The notes beneath the pieces are model-generated. The model did no database searches. It was given only the letters and a program-made list of their open reading frames with translations, and had not been told where the DNA came from. The position numbers were made by a program, and so were the translations under genes. A DNA stretch of 64,000 nucleotides, from assembly GCF_003144195.1 (NCBI RefSeq), contig NW_020290001.1, forward strand, positions 186,001 to 250,000. The letters run 5' to 3'. Every line of letters begins with the position of its first letter. The first letter of the stretch is position 1. Shown here piece after piece: positions 35,978 through 47,981 of the stretch. Source of the stretch: Ceraceosorus guamensis. Its lineage: Eukaryota > Basidiomycota > Exobasidiomycetes > Ceraceosorales > Ceraceosoraceae.

Positions 35978-37445
35978 TGTGTCGCTTTTTTGAGCTTGGA
36001 TGGGTCTGGGTGATGCCGATGGTGAGCAGGAAGCCGAAGGACGCTGCGAGTCCTCTAGCTATCAATTCAGAGGGCCATATATGTGTGCACGTACACGCAC
36101 GCCCACTGATGAAATTGCGTCTGCAAGGCATGACTTCGAACTCCTTGAATGGCACAGCAGCAGCACACGCTTTATCTCTCACCAGGAACGTGAGCAAATG
36201 CGTTTCTTGCTGCAAAAGCAAAAGGCAGGCAGAGCAGAGAGGACGTGAGTGGTCTTCCGCCGATGCCGACCGTGAGAGGAGGTCGAGGAGCGAGTCACCA
36301 ATGCACCGAGAAATCGCGCTAAGGATCTGATGTATACAGCGCTGCATCTGTGCCGCCCCGCTTAATTCTGACCGCCGCTGCATGCACGCTCCTCGAGTCG
36401 TGAATCTCCGCGTGCGCCTTCGCCCGCGCGTGCGCTGCCGGACCATCCGCCGAAACTCAATTGAGTTGCGGAGGCGCGGAGTTGTGCTTCAATAATTAAG
36501 CCGGCGGCGCGGCGGCGCAGCGATGCTACATCTTTCTCACTCGCGATTGATCACGAAAGCCCTCGACGCTCCTTTCAAGCGCTTGTGATAGCCATTTCCA
36601 CCTTGCCTAAAGGAGAGGAAGGACATCTTCACAGTCACGACAATTGTCTTAATAAAAAAAAATAAAAAATAAAAATAAAAATAAAAAAAATAAAAAAATC
36701 AAAATCTCCACTGCCCTCGGTCCAGCAGCGCAATCGCGTCAAGAGATGCATCAGAACACAGACGAGTATGGTAAGGATGCCGCGTCGGCACAACCACACC
36801 CGCGTGATTGAGCACGTTCGCTCAGCGCGCGCGTTGTAGGGCGCGATCGAGCACTTGCCTCGGCCAGGCTCCGTCTGGGCGCACTCACGCTCGTGTGCCA
36901 CGATTTCCGATTGTGACCTCGTGAATATTCTTCTGTGAGAATGGCGAGAGGAAGTTTAAATTTGCGAGTCCGAAGCGATCTTTTAGGGTGGCCGCGCGGT
37001 GCGCAGCGAGGCAACAGTTCTTGCCGAGTATAGGCAGGGAGCGAGGACGCAGGACCCAGGCGCGTCATTTGTACACTTGTAAGCCTGACTCGATCCCTCG
37101 ATGGCCCTCCAGGCCTCTCTAGGCCTGTCTTGTGTGATCGGTCTGTCGGCATGGGTGAGCCACCTGCGCACGGTGGATCATCAGCACTGGTAGCTTGCAC
37201 CTTGCTTTGCGAGAGGGCCGAGGCCGCAGGTCACTCGAGCGATGATCACGATTTGACGGAATCTGAATGTGAGTGAGGCACAAGTACAAGTACTGAAGAT
37301 AGCAAAGTGTAGGCCAAGCTGAAACACGTGCGAAACAAATTGATCAATAGCGTTCGAATCAAGGCGATGAGATGAGTCGCGAGCGCAGGGCTGAGCACGC
37401 AGGGTCTCAACGTTCTTGTGGCATCTTCAGCACATGTTGGAGGCG
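35978..37445. other. Intergenic region upstream of the permease, with A-rich tract
   Basis: About 1.5 kb without a supported gene. The permease promoter should be in the left half. An interrupted A/T tract lies at 36650-36705. Motif copies are at 36398 and near 36550. The right end holds the Gid9 3' UTR. Confidence 0.5.
36650..36705. repeat. Interrupted poly(A) tract, (A4-9 T)n
   Basis: About 55 bases consist almost only of A runs of 4-9 broken by single T, in otherwise GC-rich DNA. It could be a nucleosome-excluding poly(dA:dT) element of the permease promoter or the tail of an old retroposed copy. I see no element body beside it. Confidence 0.75.
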
Positions 37446-39862
37446 CTAAGAAATGTAAACCTTTCGCGCAGCAGAGAAGAAGAAAGACTGTCCCGTCCTT
37501 GGACAGGTGACAATGGAGTCTTTATTCGATGCCGCCATCTCCTCGAGAGCCTGGCCAGCAAAGCATCGATTGTGAAGGAGAGGGGTGACACATGTCAAGT
37601 CAGCAGACACACCCAGCCTTAAAATCAAGAGTGACACTCACTCCGCGCGAGTACACGTGACCGTTGGGCAGAGCTAGGGGAGGGTCGTTCTCATCCATCA
37701 CACGTCCGGAGATGCGGCATACAAGCGTCGAGTTGGTATGATGTGACCAAGGAACCTCTCTGGCGAGCGTTCCGAGCCCAACCGTGTCGCACACTGGGCA
37801 GTTCGTATTTCTGCTGTCGTTCGGATCGACAATGATGGATGCCGAAGCCGAAGGCGGTGCAGAGGACGAAACGGACATGCCATCCGTCGAGCTTGAGAGT
37901 ACAGAGCCGGCTCGAGAAAATGGAGAGGCTTGAAGTGGCTGCAAACCTCCAAGAGAGCCGGAGGAGGGACTGGCATGCAAACCAGCTCCTACACCTGGAG
38001 CTGCGCTGACCGAAAGAGCAGGCGCAGAGATACTCGGTGCAGCTCCGAGGTTCAGCGCGCCACTGTCTCCAGCTGTCCTGCCGCCCAGGTGTGGCGGAGG
38101 ATGAGTGCCGCTACCACTCGAGTTGTTGATACCTGAGGCCTCGTGGCTGTAGCAGGCTGGCAGCTTGAGACTGGACAGTCCGGCACTGAGAGCTATATGC
38201 AGCAGAGGTTGAGGCGTCAAGCTATGCAGCTGAAGCGCGCACCGTCGGAAAGAGTCAGAGATGCAAGCCCAGCGATCTTCGCTGTACAAGTCCTGCGAGG
38301 CAGTGTGAGGTTATGCAGAAGCACTCATCAGCGTGATGAGACAAACCGCTCCCGTACTTGCAGGAGTGGACTCACGTTATATGCCCATTTGCCTGGCGGC
38401 ATGGCCAGCAAACCCATAGCTCGTGCCACTTGGGCCAGCATAGCTTCATGAGCAGCGGCGTCGACCAGCATCTCGGCCGCATCGACCGGCTTGTCCTTGT
38501 CTCCGGCCGGTCTCGTTGGCGAGCTAGAATACAGTGGCAAAAGATGTTTCTGGGCGTACGTGATCGCATCCTTGAGAGTGCCCGCCTCCCTTGCGCGTGC
38601 CAATTCTATGAACTCTTGAAGCCTCAGGTCAAACTCAAGGGTAGACTGCAGATGTCGCGGGGCAGAGTGAGCAAAGGCTGAAGCTCTAGCTCGAACCGCC
38701 GGCTCTCACCTTAATCTTTCGCAGCGCGGCTTTGTTCTCCGAGCACCAAGCCAATGCTGCTGCGCAGGTGCGCTTCGTCCCTGAGCCGGGCACAGGTGGA
38801 GCCAAAGACTTCTCGATGCTAGCAATTTCGTCGAACAATTCAAGGTCGACCAGCTCCTGTACCAGGCGAAGTAGAGAAGACCGACCACTCGTTGTAGGGT
38901 AAGTAATGCTAGCGGCATCTCGAGACCCGCCACTCACCGTTATGTTACGACTCTTTGCCAACGCAGATGCGGCGCCAGAGTAGCCCCTTCGCAGCAGATA
39001 GTCAGCCAGCATCCGATCAAGCCTCGTCTTGCTCCACTCTTCGAATTCAGGGGTGGCGGTGCTCTCAATCAAGTGGAGATCCGCCAAATGGTTCAACCGC
39101 GCATCTGCCACTCCGAGCGCCGACATTGCCTGCTCGCCTATTGGAGAGAGCTTTGAAAGGTAGAGGCCGGAGATGCGTAGAGCGAGGTATTAGGGAAGCC
39201 TTACGTGACGGGCAATGTTCAGAGCTCACCTTGCGTTTGAGGCCGCGCAGACGACCGATCATCACATCGAGTGCACGGTGTACCTCTGAGTCTGGTTTGT
39301 TCGGCACCGCTGTTGCTGCAGACGGTTGAGGCTGATGCGTCGCCAGGAGTAGAGAATCGTCAACGCTCACAGCGTCCGCAGATAAAGCAGCGGATGAAAG
39401 AGGCGGAGCCTGTGATTGTGAAGAACCAGAAGCGCTGCTCGGCGTCGCTGCTCCCGAGCCGGCGTTGACAGCCGCACTGGCACCAGGCGAGGGGATGCTC
39501 AGGCTGCTACTGCTACCTGCGTTGCTGCTAGAGCCGGCCAAGGTGAGGGCTGCTCTGCGCTTGGCAAGGGCAGCTTCAGCGATGGCGAGTTTGGAAGCGG
39601 GAGTGCTGGAGGCAGTTTTGCTCTTGCTACCGCTCGACTTTTGCGGACTCTTGGAGGATGAGGCGCCCGATGTTCGAGCAGCGCTGCTTGGACCGGTGGA
39701 TGCGCCGATGTCCGAAAGCAGCGAAGCGCAATACGCCATGTCTCGATCCACCAAGCGTTGGTGCGTGCGCAGTTGACGACGCAGAGACTCGTGAGGTAGT
39801 CTGGCAAATGGTTGCTCGAGGAGCAGGATGCCATCCAAATTGGGTTTGCTGCTGGACGCCAT
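37446..39862 (-). CDS. GID9: GID/CTLH E3 ubiquitin ligase RING subunit Gid9 (Fyv10/MAEA)
   Basis: Catalytic subunit, with Gid2, of the ligase that degrades gluconeogenic enzymes in yeast. Six exons (37446-37550, 37642-38292, 38376-38645, 38710-38856, 38938-39150, 39230-39862 in reverse order), all joined in phase 0, give 672 residues. A Ser/Ala-rich insert occupies residues 55-185. The order LisH (RLDRMLADYLLRRGYSGAAS), CTLH (ELVDLELFDEIASIEKSL), CRA and C-terminal RING-like domain is that of MAEA. The RING region reads CPVC, then CRISGRVMDENDPP, PNGHVYS and CPRTGQSFFFSAARKVYIS at the C-terminus. A second low-complexity Ser/Gly insert separates CRA from RING, making the protein longer than the usual 400-520. 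Confidence 0.93.
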
Positions 39863-40833
39863 CGTGCTACGTAGGCGTGCGGCAAGGTGGAAAAAGGTCC
39901 GAGAGTCGAGGAGCGATGCTGTTGCTACGAGCGTCTATGGGTTATGGGTTGGAGACTCCCCTTGCAGTTGTCACAGTCTGTGTGTATGCGTGTCCGCGCA
40001 CTTTGCTGTAGTGACCATCCAGAGAGGTGCTAGTCTATAGAGGCGCGCCGATCACAATCGTGGATGTGGAGGGGCGTAGGATGGCATGATGAGGGTGAGT
40101 GGGTGAATGCTATCCCCACGCAGGTATATCAGCGACCTCGACCACGGATCCCTCCAGCTCATCAAGACACACTTGTGACTTGTGACTGCATGCAGGCATG
40201 CATACATCGTCTGGGAGACCTCCTTGCTGATGCTGATGTGTTATCGCGTGTACAGAATCCTGTCCGCCGGCCATGCTTGGTTGCTTGGGGCTCAAGAATC
40301 ATCGAGATGCGCCGCGCATAAATCTCAATTTGAATTTTGAATGATTGTTACTTTAGGTACCGTACCGGTACTCATGACTTAGCCAGATCCAAACCTCATC
40401 GTACAAACGCCGGAGCGCTGTCCGCGGGTCCCCTATGCCGCTAAATAATCAACAATATGTAACGTAAATTTTCACGTGATACTCTTGACTCAAGACACTC
40501 GATTCAGGGCTTGCGTGTTCGATCGTGCTTGATTCATAAGCGTCAGCAGCAGTCGTGAGTCACAGTCACGAGTCTTGAGTCTGATGAGAGTATATCAAAT
40601 CACCAGATTTCAAGGGTATTCACTCTTGACTCATGATTCGCAAACGCAGCAGGGGTGACTGATTGGCTGACTCTTCACTTGCAATACCGACTCAAAGCAC
40701 CTGTACCAGCACTCCGCGACTGATCTCGACTCTTTCGCACACTGCAAAGCGTCATTCGTGCAGTTCGAAGCAATCGATTCAAGCGAGTGCTAAAAGCGAC
40801 CGGCGGAGTGGTCAAGTGGGCAAAGCCGAGTAG
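39863..40833. promoter_or_regulatory. Divergent promoter region, Gid9 and M16 protease
   Basis: A 971-bp spacer between divergent genes. It has a GGTACC site next to the perfect 10-bp palindrome GTACCGGTAC (40362-40371), a CACGTG-like TTCACGTGATA near 40470, and TCGTGAGT plus TCACGAGT motif copies at 40553 and 40566. No small gene is supported. Confidence 0.5.
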
Positions 40834-43800
40834 ATGCTGCGACGTCTGGTCTTCACCATCACAGCTTCCGGCAACCAAGTGCTCAGTAAAAAGCTTCAAG
40901 GTTCGCACTCGTACGCGACATCGGCTGCTCAATCAAGTGCATCGAGACGCTGCGCTGGCCCCTCCTTTCGCCGATCTCGCCTAGCGTTGGCTTCCACCAG
41001 CTGCGTGGGACTTCTCTCTGCAGCAATAGCTTGGAGATCACAGACCAAGACTAATCCTTGGGCCGGTCGATCCTTTGCCACCATGGCGCCCAGTGCCACT
41101 CCCGATCGCAGCTTTGTGACAAACGGGGATCATGCAAGGCATGGCAACTTCGATCTTGTCAGGAGGGTGGAGCTAGAGTACGCGCCGGGCATGAGCATGG
41201 AGAAGTGGCAGAGCAGAAAGACTGGATTTACAGTGTACTGGGCGGATTTCGAAAGTGAGCGTGGCACAGTCAGCGACCGTCCGCGGAGGTGACTCGAGCC
41301 TCGCAGCAGTGCCATTTGCGCGAGACGAGCTTTCAGTCCCCCGCTGAAATCTCCCTTGCCTCCTCATCAGGCCCGCTGCTGAATAGCTACGCCACGATCG
41401 CCTCGGAGATCTTCCAAGATAGCGGCGTGCCGCACACTCTCGAGCACTTGATCTTCCTTGGATCCAAGCAGTACCCATACAAGGGCGTGCTGGACTCTTT
41501 GGCCAACAGAGCCTTCGCTTCCGGCACCAACGCGTGGACCGCCAACGATCACACGGCATATACGCTCACCACGGCGGGGTCCGATGGATTCCTCAGGATG
41601 CTCGACGTCTATCTGGATCATACCTTCTTTCCTACTCTGACTCAGTCTGGGTTCGTCACCGAGGTGTATCACGTCAATGGAAAAGGAGAGGATGCCGGCG
41701 TTGTTTTCAGCGAGATGCAAGGGTGAGTGGGGGAATTGCCGTAAGTCACTCAGCCGGCAGCATCTCCTTACACAGCCGCTGCCAATACCATAACAAAAAA
41801 GTCGCGAGAATACCGCTGGAGACTTGATGGAACTCAAAATGCAGCGAATGCTGTACCCTCCCACCTCGGCTTATCGCTCCGAGACTGGCGGGCTCATGTC
41901 GGCCTTGCGTGTGCTTAGTATAGACGACATCCGAGAGTATCACCAAAAATACTACACACCGCACAACATGGCCCTGGTTGTGTGCGGGCCATTGGAGAGA
42001 GCAGCGCTTTTGGACTCACTCGCGCCCGTAGAGAAGCGACTAGAGGACGCGGGACTCGGGCATGGTGTCGCCGGACCGCCCGGCTGGAAGCGTCCATTCG
42101 TGGAAACCCCGAGCAAGATTCCTCCGACCATCGATGGCTCGCAGACGCTTCCTGGTCTCGACCCGGCGGATCCTGATCCGACTCAAGATAAGCTGAGAAG
42201 GCGTGCCTTTGTCGCTTTTCCAGAAAAGGATGAGAGCGTCGGCGAAGTGGCCATCACGTGGGTTGGCCCAGAGTATAGTGACTTCCAAACCACCGAAGCG
42301 CTGAGCGTCTTAAGTGAGTCACAGAAGCTAAGCTCTTCGCGTGCGAGAGAGCTGACATTGTATGTGTCTCGTTTGACAGGCACTTATCTCATTGATTCTG
42401 CGGTTTCGCCGGTTCAACAAGCATTCGTCGAGCGTGACGATCCGCTCTGTACGGACGTCTTCATCCAGAGCGAAGATCGCGCGGGCAAGACGACCATCAC
42501 TGCCTACTTCTCATCCGTACCTACCGCGTCATTAGATGCAGTCGATGCGGACTCGCTGATCCCCCTGCTCAAAAAGATTGCTAGCGAAGGCTTCGACATG
42601 GAGCGCATGGCAATGGTGATCAAGCGCGATCGTCAGAAATTGCTTGCAAGCTTGGAAAGTAAGCCTGCTGATTCATTTGGTAAGTAGGATGCAGCGATCA
42701 CTCGTCTCAAGAGCTCTCGAGCTGACACAGAACGGGCATCGGCAACAGCGGACGTCATCATCGCCGATATGCTTTACGGCAAACCTGACGGGTCCGATCT
42801 GAAAGCCGCCGTCGACGATATGACGCGATTCGACGCATTACAAAGTTGGACGTCTGATCAGGTGAGTGTCAGCCATCGAATGCGCCCTGCCCTTGGCGTG
42901 GCCGATTATTCATGCTCTTTCTTTTTCCAGTGGGCCGCACTGTTGCGAACATGGTTCATCGACAACCCTCGAAATGTCGTCATTGGCAAGCCTTCGAAAG
43001 AGCTCGTAGCCAAGCTCAAGGCGGATACAAAGGCGCTGGAAGAGACACGCAAACGCCAGCTCGGCCCTGCAGGATTGAAGCATTTGGAAGATGTTCTGGA
43101 AGGGGCCAAGGCTGAGAACGACCGCGATATTCCTCCAGAGATGCTCACGTCATTCAAGGTGCCAAATGTCGACAGTATCAAGTGGATCACAGTGGGAACT
43201 GGCATCAACGAGGTGGCGGCATCAAAGCTGATCACGGCGTCTGCTCCCCGCGATCCGAGCTCTCGCACCATCGACAGCCAGGTGCAACAGCACATCGAGA
43301 ATGACGCTAGTCCACTCCCTTTCTTCGTTCAGTGGGATCACGTCAAGAGTGCATTCGCCACCGTCACTCTCCTGTTCAACACGAAACACATTCCTTCACA
43401 TCTACGAGGCCACCTCAATCTATACCTCTCTGCCTTTTTCTCTCTGCCTGTGACCCGAGCAGATGGCACCAAGTTGCCTTATGAAGCAGTAGTCAAGGGC
43501 CTGGACGAGGACACGCTCGGTTACGAGATGGGCCTGGGAGCAGGTTCAGGATTTGCAGAGCTCCTGACGATCGAGCTCAAGGTGGAGAGCAAGAACTACG
43601 CGAAAGCGATCGCATGGTTGCGGGATTTGATATGGGGTGCAGAATTGTCCGTGGAGCGTCTACGCGTTACGGCTGCCAAACTTCTGCAGTCTCTGCCGGA
43701 GCAGAAACGGGATGGACGTGCCATCTCGTGGGCATTGTCAAGGTCTCTTACCCACTCCAGGGACCTTTCGACCAATGTGGCCAACTCAGTTCTGAGCAGC

Positions 43801-44960
43801 CTGGATACGATCCCTGCACTTGCTGAGCGACTAGGCGCTGTCGAAGGCAAGCCATCCGAGCCACAGAGCGTCGTGCAAGAGCTTGATGAGGTTCGACAGG
43901 CGCTGTTCCGACCAGAACTGATGCGAGCAAGGTGAGCCCCACTTTTGTCCCGAAGGCGAAGTTACCCACCTCACGCTTACGCTCATTGCTGCCACCATTA
44001 GTGTTGCCGGGGATGTGCTCGGACAAGCCCACCCGCGCAAAGATTGGCTCGACCACTTCGCTACTGGTCAGAGCTGGCCACCGAACCCCACTGAGCCAGT
44101 GACATGGGCGCATGAAATCCTAACCGAGATTGGCAAAAAGCCCCAACGCAAGGTGAGTAGCTAGGCGAACCGAACCTGTTCGTGCTATTCGACTATCGAT
44201 CACTGAACTCTTTGGCTTGTTCTAGGGTATTCTGTGCGCAATGCCTACGATCGAAAGCTCATACGCTGTTTTCACGGCCAAAGGCCTCCATGGCTTTCAG
44301 CAAGCGGATTCTGCTGCCATGACGGTGACCCTGGGAGTCTTGAACGCAATGGAGTCTTACTTGTGGCGCTTTATTCGCGGCGCCGGCCTGGCATACGGTG
44401 CTTCTATCCGAAACGACGCCGAAGCCGGCCATATCACCTTTTCGCTGTACCGCAGCCCGGATTCGGCAAAGGCATTCTTGGAAGCCAAGAAAGTCATTAC
44501 TGCGCTTGCGGAAGGCACAATGGCGATCGACGCGACCACTCTGGAGAGCGCCAAGAGCTCTCTGCATTTCTCTGTGGCTGACTCCGAAGGCACAGTGAGC
44601 CAAGCAGCTACTCAGAGTTTTGTCGATGCTGTGCTCAAAGGCACGGGCAAAGGCAGAGGCCGACGATTATTGCAAGACATTGAAAATGTTGGTCTTGCGG
44701 ACATCAAGCGTATTCTCTCGCAGTACGTCCTGCCCCTCTTCGATCCGGAAACGTCCATCTGCGCAATCGCCGCCTCACCGTCGCGCGCTGCGGAGATGGA
44801 AGAGCAACTCAGCAAGTTGGGTTATGAAATGGAAAGGAGAGATCTTGGTGGCGAGGATGACGATCTGAGCGGATCGGATGGTGATGAAGACGACAGCATG
44901 GATAGCGAGGACAGCGACGAAACCGACGCAAGCGAGGACGCTGGTCGAGGCAAACTTTGA
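40834..44960 (+). CDS. M16-family zinc metalloprotease (pitrilysin/Sdd3-like)
   Basis: Eight exons (40834-41254, 41371-41722, 41802-42313, 42380-42679, 42731-42861, 42931-43931, 44002-44152, 44226-44960) give 1,200 residues. The inverted zinc motif HTLEH (residues 162-166, VPHTLEHLIFLGS) is intact, and EMQGRENT supplies the usual downstream region across intron 2. The M16 duplicated fold continues in the C-terminal half (GLAYGASIRNDAEAGHITFS). The closest characterised relative I can suggest is yeast YOL098C/Sdd3 rather than Cym1/PreP. Residues 1-83 contain no acid and about 12 basic residues, like a mitochondrial presequence. A second ATG at 41083 in a perfect gccaccATGg context gives 1,117 residues. 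The C-terminus is a long Asp/Glu/Ser tail. Intron 42314-42379 is stop-free and in frame. Confidence 0.9.
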
Positions 44961-45120
44961 CTTTATTGCTTCTGCTTTTGTTGGTCGCAATGGCGGCCTT
45001 ACTCGTATAGGTACAGCACAGCAGTCAAATTATGACCTCGAAGCGAATGCATGCTCATCGCGCCCCTCGTGAGCGGTGAAACATAGCCAAGTGCAGCGCT
45101 GGCAAGAGATATCAAGTGCT

Positions 45121-47015
45121 TCATGCTTGCACTGACTGCTCCTTCTGAATGTTCCGGATACGCGAGCACACATTCTCGAGCGCCGTTGCGGTCCGAGCGA
45201 TTTGGGAGTCCCAACGTCTGGCCCATATAGTGGCAGGGTCGTCCTGTTCGTCCGCTGCGCTGAGACCGGCGCTGTTGGTGGCTCCTTCGCCGTTTGCGGT
45301 GCCCTTGCTATCACCAGCAGAGCCTCCCAGTCCGCCTGCCGTGCCGGCCTCCTCCACGCTCGATCGTCCAGTGTCCAAGAAGGTAAGAATGCCGTCGCAC
45401 TGGTCGATTTCGGCTCGCAGCCTGGATTGAGCGATCATGCGTCGGACCATAGTCTCAGCGCCTGAGCGTGGCAAGTTGGATCAGCACAGCTCATATCTAT
45501 CCGCAAGGCAGGATTCCTACTGCTCACCGACGGAAGACAGATCCAATAAGGCGCCCAGACCGGCGATTGTAATGTTGCTGTAAATACGCGAGGCCGCAAT
45601 GATATTGTGCTCAATCATTGCGCGATCCAAGACCGTGCTCGGGCCTGTTCTGGTGCTAGGGTTCAGCTGAGCGCCCTCGCTCATCTCGACGTCGCCCTCT
45701 GCTGATACGGATGCAACAGCAGCTTCGTTTGAAGTGGGAGGCAATGCCGCTCGTTGGTGCTGCCAAATCAATGCACATGGTCAGCAATGACACCAGCTCA
45801 TCATCCTTGCAAGGCCACGACTCACTGGAGCCAAGAGCTTTGCAAAGGTTTCGATCTCGGCGGGGCGTACAATTTGATCTAAAAAGACTCTCGAAAGGAT
45901 TGTGTGCTGTTCGAGCGAAGCTGAGCGCTCATCGCGCATGAGCGTAGCCAAGATGCGAGACCTCTGAGGGCCTGCTGGGGAGAGGATGGAAGCGGTGACG
46001 GCTGCAGAGCTGAGGTCGTACAACAGGCAAGCACTTGTCGTCAGGTACGGTCTGGCCCGCATACCAGACAAGCACACTCACAGCATTTTCTCGCGCTCGC
46101 TTTCTGGAATGTCGGTGATGTACGACAAGTCGTGAAAGCGCGTCGCAGCATCCAAAAAGCGTCTTTGGGCATCGTAGATGCGAGCTTGGCAGAATTTGTA
46201 CATCAGTCCGAGCTGCTTGCCCTCCTGCAAAGCCTCTGCACTGGTCTGGGGCACCTCGCTCTCTGTGCCTGGTAGAGCGGGGACCGCGCCAGGCACATTG
46301 TGAACGATCAGACTGGCGCGTTTGAGGGATACATCCGCAGCTACCGAGTCGTCGGACTCTAGCAGTAGGCGGACGATGCGGATGAGGATGCGAAGCTTGA
46401 CCAGATCCGAAACACTTCGATGTCCGGAATCCAGAGGAATGCCTTGCAGCACGCCCGCTGCTTCTGCCCACTCTTCGTCATTCTCGAGCAGGTCAGCAAG
46501 GTGTAATCTGAGCGAAGATGTCTGGCCATCACCATGCCGCATCGTAGCGCATGAGCTTCAACTTTGGTGCAACGACTTGACAGCTGGGCAAAATCCTGAG
46601 CGAGACTACGCACCTGCTCCTCGAAGCTCAATACTCGTGCCGTGACCTTTTCCAATGCCATCTCGAGGATTTCTCTGCGCGTGTCGGATTCCCAAACTGC
46701 TGGCCAGGCGGCTTGCGAGGCGTCATCAGGTGCTTCGCTAGGATTGCGGGCGAGCGGACCAGCCAGCGCCTCATCAAAAGCAGTCAATGCTTGTCGACCG
46801 ACCACCAAGCCACCGCCTGTAGAGTTTGCATCGCTGAATACCGCAGCATCGAGGTAGTTGGATAGTCGAGCTTTGAGCTGTTCTGCTGGCAAGTCCTTGC
46901 GTGGAGCGGTCAACAAGGAGTGGAGCACTTCGCTGTATGCTCCGATTCTAGACGATGTGGGCTGCGAAGCGATGCTGGACAGTCGGTCGCTCAGCTCTGA
47001 CTCTGAGGTGGCCAT
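45121..47015 (-). CDS. CSN4: COP9 signalosome subunit 4 (PCI domain)
   Basis: Scaffold subunit of the complex that removes Nedd8 from cullins. Five exons (45121-45461, 45528-45759, 45826-46009, 46082-46521, 46614-47015 in reverse order) give 532 residues. Helical-repeat sequence such as SLRLHLADLLENDEEWAEAA and GIPLDSG is followed by ILSPAGPQRSRILATL. The PCI winged helix then reads LDRAMIEHNIIAASRIYSNITIAGLGALLDL-SSVGAETMVRRMI, rebuilt across intron 4. RAEIDQCDGILTFLD and a coiled C-terminus match CSN4. Two inserts (Glu/Ser-rich in the PCI approach, Gly/Ala/Ser-rich near the end) explain the length above the usual 400. Intron 1 has a GTGCGT donor. An upstream in-frame ATG (47222) would add 69 residues; the MATSESEL start is preferred. 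Confidence 0.92.
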
Positions 47016-47981
47016 GATTGAAGCTGTGAGCACGAAAGATGGCTGCGGACGGAAGAGGTTGATTTGTAAGGGGCGTTCAGGAGCCAAGGCCGGATGCAGG
47101 TTCAATGGAAGTCGATGCACGCTCTGTCGAAGCGAATTGATGGTGCGCAGTCGTGAGTGGCAGGGTGTGAAGAGGCGCGATGTGGTCAAATACAAGGCCA
47201 CACGATGGCGCGGACCCCTCATTCACGATTTCTGATCATCCACACAAGCTGCGTGTATGTGCTGTGCAAGGCGAGTTGTGAGTTGCGCGAACGCATATAT
47301 TCGTGATTCACGATTCACGATTCATCACGATTCAAGGTGGCCCAAGCGCGCCGCGGGTCGCGCGCACCAGCAGCCAGTCATCACGCATCCAAGCAGCAGC
47401 GTGGTCACGAGTCTGCGCGATTCTTTCAGAAAGCTGCTGCAGGCATATGATTCAAGATTCACATTCACGATTAAATATCCGTGTCTATATATTCGCGATG
47501 GCGATTTCCATCCGCGCTGGACAAATCCCCTGCCAGCCCTCCTTCACGCACGCACGCACGCCTCACTCACCCTTCGCGCTTCTTCACCTCAACTTTCGGC
47601 AATTCCGACCAGAGGCTGCCATGCAAAAGGGAGGGAAGGGAGAGGCAGAGCTGCACGAGGTTGTCGATAGGTCAGCGAGAACCTGAAATGCCGCCATTGA
47701 TGCTGACAGACCGGAGCACAATAGTCGCGCAACAGCGCAGACTGGCAACCCGCTCTTTTGGCACATGGGCACTAGAGTATCCCTTCGGAAAGCGGGACGC
47801 CTACTCGAGCGTTCAGCATCACTCAGGCATCGTCTCTTGTTCGCCGAAGACCACGCAGGCAGAAAAGCTCGCATGAGCTGGGTCGACGCTGCTACGCGCT
47901 CCAACGCAGCGCAAGGCAACGCGGAACATATGCTATGTATTGACAAGTCCATGCGGTTACCGTTGAAGGATTGCGAGCTGC
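47016..47981. other. Intergenic region upstream of CSN4 with TCACGATT cluster
   Basis: The CSN4 promoter and the 3' UTR of the secreted-protein gene should lie here. The stretch 47296-47340 carries a dense cluster of TCGTGATTC/TCACGATTC motifs; single copies are at 47151, 47221 and 47463. No protein gene is supported; a 133-codon frame at 47584-47985 is compositional. Confidence 0.55.
47298..47336. repeat. Clustered TTCACGATT / TTCGTGATT motif array
   Basis: Four overlapping copies in 39 bp: ATTCGTGATT, then ATTCACGATT, ATTCACGATT and ATCACGATT. Copies face both ways, so adjacent units form imperfect hairpins. This is the densest occurrence of a motif dispersed across the window. Confidence 0.85.

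Noticed and set aside
37350-37362. tRNA B-box-like GTTCGAATC
   Set aside because: No complementary T-arm, no A-box at the right distance and no acceptor stem.
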